Translations under genes and position numbers: made by a program
Notes under the pieces: model-generated
Told to the model about the DNA's origin: nothing
The model's input: only the letters and a program-made list of their open reading frames with translations
Databases searched by the model: none
Shown: positions 43,433 to 51,925 of the stretch, one piece after another
How positions within the stretch are numbered: position 1 is the stretch's first letter
Layout of the letters: every line of letters starts with the position of its first letter
Source of the DNA: an uncultured Cohaesibacter sp.
Lineage (GTDB): Bacteria > Pseudomonadota > Alphaproteobacteria > Rhizobiales > Cohaesibacteraceae
DNA length: 52,392 nucleotides
Assembly: GCF_963662805.1 (NCBI RefSeq)
Contig: NZ_OY759872.1
Coordinates: forward strand, 1 to 52,392
Direction of reading: 5' to 3'

Positions 43433-44650
43433 ATGTCAAAAATTACCAAGCGCGCGCTCGTCGCGGCACTGGGCTGTGCCGCCATGGCATCATCCATGCT
43501 ATCGGGAAGCATTGCATTTGCCGAAGATGGCACCATCAAGATCGGCTATGCCGTGTCAAGAACCGGACCAAACGCCACCGGTGCCGGTATCACCACCATT
43601 CCCAACTATGAACTCTGGCTCAAATCCGTCAGCGATGCGGGTGGTTTGACAATGCCGGATGGCTCGAAGAAGAAGGTCGAAGTCATCGAATATGACAGCC
43701 GGTCGTCCAACGAGGATCTGGTGCGCTCGATCGAACGTCTCGCCAGTCAGGACAAGGTGGACCTGATCCTGCCGCCGTGGGGAACGGGTGCCAACCTCGC
43801 CATCGCGCCGCTCATGGCCCGTTATGGCTACCCCCAGCTGGCCGTGACCGCCGTCACGGACAAGGCACCCGACTTTGCCAAGCGCTGGAATCGCAGCTAT
43901 TGGATGCTCGGTGGAGGCCATGACTATGCCAACGGATTGGTCGAGGTTCTGAAAGCAGCGCGCGACGCAGGAAAAATCAACAGCAAGGTGGCTGTTGTTT
44001 CTGTCGCCGACGGGTTCGGGATCGACTTGATCAAGGGCGCTCGCCCTGCCTTTGAGGAAGCCGGATTTGAGCTTGTTTATGACAAGAGCTATCCTTTGGG
44101 CACCTCGGATTTCGCTGCGATCATGAGCGAGGTCAAGGGATCGGAAGCCGACAGCTTCGTCGCTTTTTCCTATCCGCCCGGCTCGTTCGGGATGACCAAA
44201 ACGGCTCAGTCCATCGGCTATAATCCGAAGGTGTTCTACATCTCTGTCGGCGGTGCGTTCCCGATTTTCCCGGGCGTCGCCAACGGCAAGGCAGAAGGCG
44301 TGATGGCAATCGGCGGCGTGAATGCGGACAGTGCTGCGATACAGGACTATTTTGCGCGACACACAGAATTTGTCGGCAAGGCCCCTGACAGCTGGGCCAG
44401 CGCCATCACCTATGCATCCCTCGAAATGCTCGAACAGGCCATCGCAAAGGTTGGCGTCGATCATGCTGCGCTGGCAAAGGAGCTCTCGACCGGCACGTTC
44501 GACACCGTGATCGGCAACGTCAAGCTTGAAGACAATCAGCTCAGGGATCTGTGGTTTGTTGGTCAGTGGCAGGGAGGCGCCTTCAAGGCGATCCAGCCAG
44601 CCGACAAGGATGGCGCGTCCGCTCCGGTCATCCCCAAACCTGAATGGTAA
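43433..44650 (+). CDS. Periplasmic substrate-binding protein, branched-chain amino acid type
   Basis: A 405-residue periplasmic binding protein of the LivJ/Leu-Ile-Val family. The ATG at 43433 follows GGGAGGAAC and gives MSKITKRALVAALG, a signal peptide with cleavage near IAFA. The mature part starts GTIKIGYAVSRTGPNATGAG, typical of the family, and ends near AFKAIQPADKDG. The family binds leucine-type amino acids but many members bind amides, urea or aromatic acids. It heads an operon with livH, livM, livG and livF; an aldehyde dehydrogenase at its end suggests the ligand is an aldehyde, an aromatic acid or a precursor of one (inference). Confidence 0.9.
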   Translation: MSKITKRALVAALGCAAMASSMLSGSIAFAEDGTIKIGYAVSRTGPNATGAGITTIPNYELWLKSVSDAGGLTMPDGSKKKVEVIEYDSRSSNEDLVRSIERLASQDKVDLILPPWGTGANLAIAPLMARYGYPQLAVTAVTDKAPDFAKRWNRSYWMLGGGHDYANGLVEVLKAARDAGKINSKVAVVSVADGFGIDLIKGARPAFEEAGFELVYDKSYPLGTSDFAAIMSEVKGSEADSFVAFSYPPGSFGMTKTAQSIGYNPKVFYISVGGAFPIFPGVANGKAEGVMAIGGVNADSAAIQDYFARHTEFVGKAPDSWASAITYASLEMLEQAIAKVGVDHAALAKELSTGTFDTVIGNVKLEDNQLRDLWFVGQWQGGAFKAIQPADKDGASAPVIPKPEW

Positions 44651-44669
44651 GCTTTTGGCCAACTGATTT

Positions 44670-44699
44670 GGCGCGGGCACGAGACTGATGGCCCGCGCC
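44670..44699 (+). promoter_or_regulatory. Intercistronic hairpin after the binding-protein gene
   Basis: GGCGCGGGC (44670-44678) is fully complementary to GCCCGCGCC (44691-44699) with a 12-base loop. No T-run follows. Such hairpins between binding-protein and permease genes often keep the binding-protein message more abundant than the rest. Confidence 0.6.
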
Positions 44700-44725
44700 C
44701 CTACCCCAAAACATAGACGATACCG

Positions 44726-45592
44726 ATGCTTCTAACGACGCTGATCCTCGGGTTGGTTCTGGGCTCGACCTATGCCCTGCTCGCCCTTGGCCTGACCCTG
44801 CAATATGGCATTTGTCGCGTGATGAACCTCGCTTATGGCGAGCTCACCCTGATTGCTGCCTTTCTTCTCGTGACGCTGTTTCAGCTGTTCTCGCTGTCGC
44901 CGCTCGTCTCGATCCTGCTGATGGGACCCGCGGGATACGGGCTGGGCTGGCTGATCTACACGCTCATGGTGGGGCCACTGATCGCACGCTCGGGACCGAG
45001 GGGCAGGCTGGAAGTAGACTCCATTCTCGCCACCTTCGGCCTGTTGTTCCTCATTCAGGGCCTCCTGCTCGTTGTCTTTGGCCCGAACTTCACCTCCATT
45101 TCCTATCTCGACATGGGGATTGATATCCTTGGCGTGCCCGTTGCTGCCAATCGGCTGCTGGCTCTGGCGATCTGTCTAGTCGCAGGCTCCACCCTGCTGT
45201 TTGCCCTCAACCGCACGCGCTGGGGCCTGACCTTGCGCGCGGTTTCGCAATCAAGCGCCTCGGCTCCGCTCGTCGGCATCGACGTCAACAAAGCCGCAAG
45301 ACAGGGCTTCGCGCTCGGCACCGCGATGGCAACCATCGGCGGGGCCTCCATCTCGATGTATCAGACCTTTTCTGCGACCGAAGGCGTCGTCTTCACGATG
45401 AAGGCGCTCGTGATCGTCATCATGGGCGGCATTGGCAATGTCGCAGGCGCCCTGATTGCAGGGTTCGCGCTTGGAATTGTCGAGACATTCGTCTCGACCG
45501 CGATAGACCCCGGTCTAACGTTAGCTGCAACCTTCGCAATTTTTCTGATCGTTTTGTTGTGGCGCCCGCAAGGCCTGTTCGGGAAAGCGTAA
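44726..45592 (+). CDS. livH: Branched-chain-type ABC importer permease (LivH family)
   Basis: A 288-residue inner-membrane protein with about eight helices. It begins LLTTLILGLVLGSTYALLALGLTLQYGICRVMNLAYGEL, the LivH hallmark, and contains GRLEVDSILATFGLLFLIQG and VIMGGIGNVAGALIAGFALG (the EAA-like loop of this family). It follows the binding-protein gene by 75 bases and leads the permease pair with livM. The gene symbol gives the family, not proof of leucine transport. Confidence 0.93.
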   Translation: MLLTTLILGLVLGSTYALLALGLTLQYGICRVMNLAYGELTLIAAFLLVTLFQLFSLSPLVSILLMGPAGYGLGWLIYTLMVGPLIARSGPRGRLEVDSILATFGLLFLIQGLLLVVFGPNFTSISYLDMGIDILGVPVAANRLLALAICLVAGSTLLFALNRTRWGLTLRAVSQSSASAPLVGIDVNKAARQGFALGTAMATIGGASISMYQTFSATEGVVFTMKALVIVIMGGIGNVAGALIAGFALGIVETFVSTAIDPGLTLAATFAIFLIVLLWRPQGLFGKA

Positions 45593-45593
45593 G

Positions 45594-46505
45594 ATGCAGT
45601 TTATCCTTCCAATTCTGGCGTTCGCTGGCCTTGCCTTTGCGCCGTTGGGCGTATCCGACTATGGCCTCGGGCTGCTGATCGGAGCCGTAACCTATGTCAC
45701 GCTGGCGAGTGGCTGGGCTCTCTTTTCGGGTCACGCGCGCTATGTATCGCTGGCAACCGTCGCTTTCTACGGCGTTGGCGTCTACACCGTCGCCGTGCTC
45801 AATGAGAGCCTGCCCTATATTCTGATCCTGCCAATCGCCGCGGCCATTGGTGCCGCCATGGCGCTCGTGGTCGGCCTGTCGACCTTACGGCTGGCGGGGG
45901 TCTATTTCGTCATCTTCACGTTCGGCCTTGCCGAGCTGGTGCGCCAGTTGATCACGTGGTTCGAAGTCAACGTCACGGGCACGCTGGGTCGATACATCCT
46001 CCTCGACATCACGGCGCGAGACATCTATTGGCAGATGCTTGCCTTGGCGGCCATCACCATCGGACTGACGGCTTGGATCAACAAGAGCCGCCTCGGTCTA
46101 GCCCTTCGCGTGATTGGTGACGATGAAGTCGTCGCAACCCACTCGGGCATCAATCTGGCGCGATCAAAACTGATTGCCTTTGTTCTCTCGGCAACGATCC
46201 TGACGCTTGTCGGGGCCATTGCCAGCCCGCGCTGGGTCTATGTCGAGCCCTTGATCGCCTTCAACCCGACGATCAGTTTCCTGACTGTCATCATGGCCCT
46301 ATTGGGAGGAGCCAACCGGCTCTGGGGCCCGGCTCTTGGTGCTGTTCCCCTGTTCCTTATGTTTGAATGGCTGTCGGCAGAGTTCCCGAACACCTATCCG
46401 ATCATTCTGGGTCTGCTGTTCATTTCCGTTGTCTTCATTCTGCCCAACGGAGTGCTTGCCGGTATTGATCAGCTGCTGAACCGGAGAAGGGGAAAAGCAT
46501 CATGA
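45594..46505 (+). CDS. livM: Branched-chain-type ABC importer permease (LivM family)
   Basis: A 303-residue membrane protein starting one base after the livH stop. About nine helices; typical stretches are ASGWALFSGHARYVSLATVAFYGVGVYT, LRLAGVYFVIFTFGLAELVRQ, LGLALRVIGDDEVVATHSGIN and TVIMALLGGANRLWGPALGAVPLFLMFEW. It pairs with LivH to form the pore. Its stop overlaps the livG start, so the operon is translationally coupled. Confidence 0.93.
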   Translation: MQFILPILAFAGLAFAPLGVSDYGLGLLIGAVTYVTLASGWALFSGHARYVSLATVAFYGVGVYTVAVLNESLPYILILPIAAAIGAAMALVVGLSTLRLAGVYFVIFTFGLAELVRQLITWFEVNVTGTLGRYILLDITARDIYWQMLALAAITIGLTAWINKSRLGLALRVIGDDEVVATHSGINLARSKLIAFVLSATILTLVGAIASPRWVYVEPLIAFNPTISFLTVIMALLGGANRLWGPALGAVPLFLMFEWLSAEFPNTYPIILGLLFISVVFILPNGVLAGIDQLLNRRRGKAS

Positions 46506-47230
46506 CATTGCTTCGCATTGAAGATGCAACAAAGAGCTTCGGTGGTCTGATTGCCGTCAACCATGTCACCTTCGATGTGGCCGAAGGCGAGATCCTTGGG
46601 CTTCTCGGACCAAACGGATCCGGCAAGACAACCCTGATCAACCTGATCTCCCGTGCCCTTCCGATCACCGCAGGCGAGATTTATCTTCACGATCAGAAAC
46701 TCACCGGCAAGCGAGCGGATCAGGTCGCGAGGATCGGTGTGTCGCGCACCTTTCAGCTCGTGCGGATATTGCCGTCTCTCAGTCTCGTCGAAAATGTCAT
46801 GATACCGGCCGTGTTTGGCTCGGAAGGCCAATCCATCGACAAGGGGCGCGAAATCGCCAACAACTGCCTAGAGCGGGTTGGTCTTCAGCATCGGACAGAC
46901 GCCTTGGCTGCAGACCTCACCTATATCGATCAGAAACGGCTGGAGCTGGCGCGTGCGCTGGCATCCAATCCCAGTCTCCTGCTGCTTGACGAATGGCTTG
47001 CAGGCCTTAATCCGACCGAACTCAAGCAAGGGATCGAGCTCATTCGCTCACTGAGCACAAGCGGGATGACCATCATCATGGTGGAACATATCATGGAAGC
47101 CGTGAGGGCGCTTTGCCCCAGAGTGGTCGTGATGAACTCGGGCCGTCTGATCGCCGATGAGAAGACCGCGGCCGCGCTGTCCGATCCAGCGGTCATTGCC
47201 GCCTATCTCGGGGAGGTTGATGATGCTTGA
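46502..47230 (+). CDS. livG: Branched-chain-type ABC importer ATPase (LivG family)
   Basis: A 242-residue ABC ATPase: Walker A GLLGPNGSGKTTLINLIS, Q-loop region, the family-typical GVSRTFQLVRILPSLSLVENV, a signature motif replaced by ALAADLTYIDQKRLELARAL, and Walker B LLLLDEWLAGLNPTE. The canonical LSxGQ signature is degenerate (DLTYIDQKR), as is often the case for LivG where LSYGQQR is expected; this is a mild departure. The Walker B glutamate is followed by W instead of the usual P. It begins in an overlap with livM and its stop overlaps the livF start. Confidence 0.9.
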   Translation: MTLLRIEDATKSFGGLIAVNHVTFDVAEGEILGLLGPNGSGKTTLINLISRALPITAGEIYLHDQKLTGKRADQVARIGVSRTFQLVRILPSLSLVENVMIPAVFGSEGQSIDKGREIANNCLERVGLQHRTDALAADLTYIDQKRLELARALASNPSLLLLDEWLAGLNPTELKQGIELIRSLSTSGMTIIMVEHIMEAVRALCPRVVVMNSGRLIADEKTAAALSDPAVIAAYLGEVDDA

Positions 47231-49409
47231 GGTCAAAGGCCTGTCGGTTCACTACGACAAACATGTTGCTCTCCAATCCGCTTTCCTCGATGTCAAACAG
47301 GGAAGCATGGTCGCGATCCTCGGGGCAAATGGTGCTGGCAAATCCTCACTGCTGAGCGCCATCAGCGGGCGCGTTCGGCCGAGCGACGGCGAGATCAGCT
47401 ACAAGGGGCAAGATCTTCTGGCGCTCAAACAGCATGAGCTGGTGCAGAACGGGATCGCAATCGTCCCCGAGGGGCGCGGCATCTTTCCCGGATTGAGTGT
47501 CATCGACAACCTGCTTCTCGGAGCCAATCCCGATCATGCGCGAGCAAAGAGCGAGACCAATTTGCGGGAGATTTTCGGCCTGTTCCCGAAACTGTCGGAA
47601 CGGCGAAATCAAATGGCAGGCACCATGTCCGGTGGCGAGCAACAAATGGTGGCGATTGCCCGTGCCCTGATGTCCGACCCCGATTTATTGCTTCTCGATG
47701 AGCCATCCCTAGGACTGGCGCCCATCATCGTAAAGGAAGTTTTCCACGCGCTCGCCAAGATCCGTGAAAAGGGTCTGACAATCCTGATTGTCGAACAGAA
47801 TGCCCGGGCAACGCTGGCGCTCGCCAATCATGCCTATTTGCTGGAAGCCGGACAAATCGTTCAATCCGGTTCAACTGAAACCTTACGCAACGATCCCGCG
47901 GTCATTCAGGCTTTCCTAGGTGGGGCCGCCTCTCATGAAAATACGAAAGGGACTGCAACCATGCAAAGTCTAGATCTCTACATAAACGGTCAGCATCTGC
48001 CCGCAGAGGACGGCCGCATGTTCACGCGGGAAAATCCCGTGTCCGGTGAAATCGTCACACAAGCCGCCGCCGCCAGCATGGATGATGCCACGCGCGCCGT
48101 CGACGCGGCAGCCAAGGCCTTCCCCGAATGGTCGGCGACCGGTCCGGGTGAACGACGCGCCAAATTGCTGGCAGCCGCAGAAAACCTGAAAGCACGAGGC
48201 CCTAATATTGTGCAGGCCATGAAAGACGAGATCGGTGCGACCGAGCCTTGGGCCCAGTTCAATGTCAAACTCGCCGCCGACATGCTGATCGAAGCAGCCG
48301 CCCTGACCACCCAGATCAAGGGCGAGGTCATTCCGTCCAACAGACCCGGCACAACCGCGCTTGCCCTCAGACAGCCTGCGGGTGTCGTGCTCGCCATGGC
48401 ACCGTGGAATGCACCGGTCATTCTTGGCGTCCGATCCATCGCAACACCGCTTGCCTGTGGCAATACCGTTGTCATGAAAAGCTCCGAGCTCTGTCCGCGG
48501 GTTCATGCCCTGATCATCGAGGCCGTCGCGGAAGCGGGCTTCCCGGACGGGGTCCTGAATGCCATTTCCAACGATCCCAAGGATGCCGCAACCATTGTCG
48601 AGGCGCTCATCGCCAATCCGGCGGTGCGCCGTGTCAACTTCACCGGTTCGACCCGTGTCGGAAAAATCGTCGGCGAATTGTCGGGACGATATCTCAAGCC
48701 AGCCCTGCTCGAGCTCGGCGGCAAAGCACCGATGATCATCCTTGAAGATGCCGATATGGACGCGGCAGTCGCGGCCGCAGGGTTCGGGGCTTATATGAAT
48801 CAGGGACAGATTTGCATGTCCACCGAACGGATCATCACCGTGGGGTCCGCAGGCGAAGCCTTCGCCAAGGCTTTCAAGGCAAAGGTAGAGAGCCTCGTTG
48901 CAGGCGATCCAAGAGAAGGACAGGCCCCCCTTGGCTCTCTGGTCAGTCAGGCAGCCGCTGACCGGGTCCGCACCCTCATTCAGGATGCGGTGGATCGGGG
49001 AGCGGCGCTCATAGCCGGAGGCGGCAGCGGCACCATTCTCAATGCAGCGGCGCTTGATCACGTAACATCGGAGATGCGCATATATTCCGAGGAAAGCTTT
49101 GGGCCCGTTGCAGCCATCATCCGCGCAGGATCCGTCGATGAAGCCGTCCGCATCGCCAATGAAAGCGAGTTTGGTCTGTCCGCTGCAGTCTTCGGGCAGG
49201 ATACCATGAAGGCACTGGCGGTGGCCAAGCGCATCGAAAGCGGCATTTGCCACATCAACGGCCCGACCGTTCACGACGAAGCACAGATGCCCTTTGGCGG
49301 CATCAAGGCATCCGGCTATGGACGTTTCGGCGGGCTTTGGGGGATCGAAGAATTCACCGAGCTGCGCTGGATCACGTTGCAGGATGGAGCCCTGCATTAC
49401 CCGATCTGA
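47223..49409 (+). CDS. LivF-family ABC ATPase in frame with an aldehyde dehydrogenase
   Basis: As read, one 728-codon frame encodes two complete proteins. Residues 1-about 237 are a LivF ATPase: Walker A GANGAGKSSLLSAIS, GIAIVPEGRGIFPGLSVIDN, TMSGGEQQMVAIARAL and DLLLLDEPSLGLAPI. A short linker GGAASHENTKGTAT follows; residues 247-728 are an aldehyde dehydrogenase of the vanillin/salicylaldehyde type: APWNAPVILGVRSIATPL, LELGGKAPMIILEDAD, nucleophile Cys in NQGQICMSTERI, SEESFGPVAAI. The ATG at 47961 starts a normal 482-residue dehydrogenase with an AAAGGGA site. A one-base change in the GGGG run at 47922-47925 would end LivF at TGA 47936-47938 and restore two genes. Start at 47223 follows GGGGAGG. 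Confidence 0.85.
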   Translation: MLEVKGLSVHYDKHVALQSAFLDVKQGSMVAILGANGAGKSSLLSAISGRVRPSDGEISYKGQDLLALKQHELVQNGIAIVPEGRGIFPGLSVIDNLLLGANPDHARAKSETNLREIFGLFPKLSERRNQMAGTMSGGEQQMVAIARALMSDPDLLLLDEPSLGLAPIIVKEVFHALAKIREKGLTILIVEQNARATLALANHAYLLEAGQIVQSGSTETLRNDPAVIQAFLGGAASHENTKGTATMQSLDLYINGQHLPAEDGRMFTRENPVSGEIVTQAAAASMDDATRAVDAAAKAFPEWSATGPGERRAKLLAAAENLKARGPNIVQAMKDEIGATEPWAQFNVKLAADMLIEAAALTTQIKGEVIPSNRPGTTALALRQPAGVVLAMAPWNAPVILGVRSIATPLACGNTVVMKSSELCPRVHALIIEAVAEAGFPDGVLNAISNDPKDAATIVEALIANPAVRRVNFTGSTRVGKIVGELSGRYLKPALLELGGKAPMIILEDADMDAAVAAAGFGAYMNQGQICMSTERIITVGSAGEAFAKAFKAKVESLVAGDPREGQAPLGSLVSQAAADRVRTLIQDAVDRGAALIAGGGSGTILNAAALDHVTSEMRIYSEESFGPVAAIIRAGSVDEAVRIANESEFGLSAAVFGQDTMKALAVAKRIESGICHINGPTVHDEAQMPFGGIKASGYGRFGGLWGIEEFTELRWITLQDGALHYPI

Positions 49410-49440
49410 TCGAAGCCAGAGTTCAAGGAATAGATAAGAG

Positions 49441-49481
49441 AAAGGGCGCACCTCCAAACCAAAAGGTTGGCCGCACCCTTT
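49441..49481 (+). terminator. Hairpin terminator of the liv operon
   Basis: AAAGGGcGC (49441-49449) pairs with GCaCCCTTT (49473-49481) with one mismatch, and an inner CCAAaCC/GGTTGG stem closes a four-base AAAA loop. It is about 30 bases past the aldehyde dehydrogenase stop; the T-tract is weak. Confidence 0.6.
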
Positions 49482-49628
49482 CCTCACCTTTACCATCCAT
49501 ATGGGAAATCTGAAACCCAAGGGATGCAAAAGCTCTGAAACGGTTGGCAGACTTGATGCCACCACCCGTCGAATATTCATGAACAGATTGACTGTCACTC
49601 AAGCGTCATTTGTTTGCTGTATCAAGTT

Positions 49629-49644
49629 TTGGAAACGTTTCCAA
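49629..49644. promoter_or_regulatory. Perfect 16-bp palindrome, LacI-family operator
   Basis: TTGGAAACGTTTCCAA is an exact palindrome with the central CG typical of LacI/GalR operators. It lies 50 to 65 bases before the start of the LacI-type gene. A further GGAAAC half-site follows at about 49660-49665. Autoregulation and control of the ABC importer downstream are inferred. Confidence 0.75.
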
Positions 49645-49693
49645 TTTGTCGAAAATAATGGAAACATGCCCCAGCAAATGAACGAGCAACCCG

Positions 49694-50824
49694 TTGAAAC
49701 GCACTGTCACCATAAAGGATGTCGCCCAGAAGGCCGGATGCGGTGTCGCAACGGTCAGCCGTGTGCTGAACGGGTCGGGGGCGACCAGTGCAAAGACGCG
49801 CGAGAGGGTCTTTGCCGCCGCCGACAGCCTCGGGTTTGTCTTCAGTGACATTGGCCGCTCGTTGCAGTCCAGCCGGACAAGAACGCTTGGCTGCATCGTT
49901 CCCTCGCTGGCCAATCCCGTTTTCGCCGATGCTGTGCAAGGCCTGCAAAATGTCGCGCAAAACTCCGGCTACCAGATGCTGCTCGCCTGCTCCAATTACA
50001 ATGAAAAGGACGAGACCGAGGCGGTCAGGTTGCTGCTGGCAAAACATGTCGACGGGATCGTGCTCACTGTGAGCGACGTGGAAAACAGCGCCGCGCTGGA
50101 GATGATCCTACAGCGAGAAATTCCGGCCTGCCTGATGTTCAACAAGCCCCATGGGAGCATTCCCGCCAGTGGCATCGACAATTTCGCTGCCGCCAAAGCG
50201 GTGGCCGAAGCCTTTCATCACATGGGCCATACAGACACCGGCTTTCTGGCTTTGCGCTTTCGCAGCTCAGACCGATCACGTGAGCGATTTGAGGGATTCG
50301 CCGCAGGATGCCGGGACTTCGGCATGAGCGATCCCCAGCTTCTGGAAATTGACGAGCAGAGCGGGGATCTGTCCCGGTTGCTTCATGACCTCCTGAGCGA
50401 GAGTGCCCAGTTAACCGGCATCTTCGCGTCCAATGACTTTCTGGCTCTCGCCGCTATTCGGGCGGCCAAGGAATTGGGGCGCAGGGTGCCTGAGGATTTA
50501 TCGATTGTCGGTTTCGACGGCATCGAAATCGGGCGCATGGTGGAACCAAGTCTGGCGACCATCGTCACCGACGCCCGGGCCATGGGAAGCCTCGCCGCGC
50601 GCTATGTGCTCGACCACCTGTCCAAAGCGGACAATCCGACATCATCTCAATCAGAGACGGAGACAAAGGCAGCCATGCCGGCTCTCGGTCTCTCCTATCA
50701 TTTCCGCCCCGGGGCGAGCCTTGATGCTCCCGGCGGAAAAAACAAAGACGGTGCCGAGGCTGCAACCTCGACCCCGTCGCGCCATTTGGTCCCAAATCCA
50801 TTGCTGAACTCTCAGGGAGAATGA
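49694..50824 (+). CDS. LacI-family transcription repressor (TTG start)
   Basis: A 376-residue regulator. The helix-turn-helix opens TVTIKDVAQKAGCGVATVSRVLNGSG at the very N-terminus, as in all LacI proteins, so the TTG at 49694 is taken as start; the frame has a stop just upstream (49679-49681) and no ATG or GTG before the motif. The ligand domain has TLGCIVPSLANPVFADAVQGLQ, DGIVLTVSDVENSAALEMIL, TGIFASNDFLALAAIRAAKELGRRVPEDLSIVGFDGIEIGRM in the usual order. The last 40 residues are polar and not conserved. A perfect palindromic operator lies upstream and an ABC importer downstream, so the regulator probably controls uptake of the sugar-like or organic ligand. Confidence 0.92.
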   Translation: MKRTVTIKDVAQKAGCGVATVSRVLNGSGATSAKTRERVFAAADSLGFVFSDIGRSLQSSRTRTLGCIVPSLANPVFADAVQGLQNVAQNSGYQMLLACSNYNEKDETEAVRLLLAKHVDGIVLTVSDVENSAALEMILQREIPACLMFNKPHGSIPASGIDNFAAAKAVAEAFHHMGHTDTGFLALRFRSSDRSRERFEGFAAGCRDFGMSDPQLLEIDEQSGDLSRLLHDLLSESAQLTGIFASNDFLALAAIRAAKELGRRVPEDLSIVGFDGIEIGRMVEPSLATIVTDARAMGSLAARYVLDHLSKADNPTSSQSETETKAAMPALGLSYHFRPGASLDAPGGKNKDGAEAATSTPSRHLVPNPLLNSQGE

Positions 50825-50827
50825 CCC

Positions 50828-51823
50828 GTGAAACATATCCTAGTTGCTGCTCTTATGACAACCGCCCTTGTGGCGCCGACCCATGCCGAAGACGGCGTGT
50901 GCTACAACTGCCCGCCACAGTGGGCAGATTGGGCATCCATGCTCGAAGCCATTGACGCCAAACTCGGCGTGAAAATGCCTCATGACAACAAGAACTCCGG
51001 CCAGACCATCAGCCAGCTGATTGCCGAGAAAGACAATCCGGTTGCCGACGTCGCCTATTATGGTGTGACCACCGGTATTAAGGCAGGCAACATGGGCTTG
51101 ACCGAAGCCTACAAGCCAACCGGCTTTGATGAAATTCCTGAAGGCCTGAAAGACCCGAACGGCAAATGGTTTGCGGTTCACTATGGCACCATCGGTTTCT
51201 TCGTCAATGTTGACGCTCTGGGCGGGGCTCCCGTGCCCCAGTGCTTTGCCGATCTGACCAAGGAAGACTACAAGGGCATGGTTGGCTATCTTGATCCGTC
51301 TTCCGCCTTTGTTCGGTTATGCCGGTGCTGTGGCCGCAAACATGGCCTTCGGCGGCGACCTCAACAACTTCGATCCGGCCATCAAGTTTTTCCAGGATCT
51401 GGCCAAGAACGATCCGATCGTCCCGAAACAGACCTCCTTTGCCCGCGTTGTCTCTGGCGAAATTCCGATCCTGTTCGACTATGACTTCAACGCCTATCGC
51501 GGCAAATATGAAGAGGATGGCAACTTCGAATTCGTGTTGCCGTGCGAAGGCTCCGTTCGCGTGCCTTACGTCATGAGCCTTGTTGCCAATGCGCCGCATC
51601 CTGAAACCGGCAAAAAGGTCCTTGACTTCATCATGTCCGACGAGGTCAGTCGATCTGGACCAATGCCTATCTGCAGCCTTCCCGTCCGGTTGAACTGCCT
51701 GCAGATGTCGCAGCCAAATTCCTGCCCGCCAGCGAATATGCCCGTGCAAAGGCCGTTGACTATGCCGAGATGGAAAAAGTCCAGAAGGGCTTCGGCGATC
51801 GTTATCTCAACGAAGTCAAATAA
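50828..51823 (+). pseudogene. Family 1 ABC substrate-binding protein gene with two compensating frameshifts
   Basis: A signal peptide (MKHILVAALMTTALVAP, cleavage near THA) leads a solute-binding protein: EDGVCYNCPPQWADW, AEKDNPVADVAYYGVTTGIKAG, WFAVHYGTIGFFVNVDAL. One extra C at 51314 moves the frame: GYAGAVAANMAFGGDLNNFD to GKKVLDFIMSDE lie in the next frame. A missing base near 51645 then brings it back to the first frame, giving SIWTNAYLQPSRPVELPADV to GFGDRYLNEVK and a TAA at 51821. Read across both, the gene is 332 codons long and otherwise complete. As given it is broken; a sequencing or assembly error is the other explanation. GTG start after GGGAGA within the lacI end. Confidence 0.8.
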
Positions 51824-51835
51824 GTAAGGCGGAAA

Positions 51836-51867
51836 CAGGGTCTTGCGTCACACTTGGCAAGACCCTG
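51836..51867 (+). promoter_or_regulatory. Intercistronic hairpin between binding-protein gene and permease
   Basis: CAGGGTCTTG (51836-51845) is an exact complement of CAAGACCCTG (51858-51867) with a 12-base loop and no T-run. It sits 12 bases after the binding-protein stop, like the hairpin of the first importer at 44670. Confidence 0.7.
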
Positions 51868-51925
51868 TCGCCAACCACCGGCCGCAAACAGTTGGCCGTC
51901 CTCTACCCAATGCAGAGATATCTTG

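Noticed and set aside
47970..49598. 542-codon open frame antisense to the aldehyde dehydrogenase
   Set aside because: No domain features; opposite a conserved enzyme.
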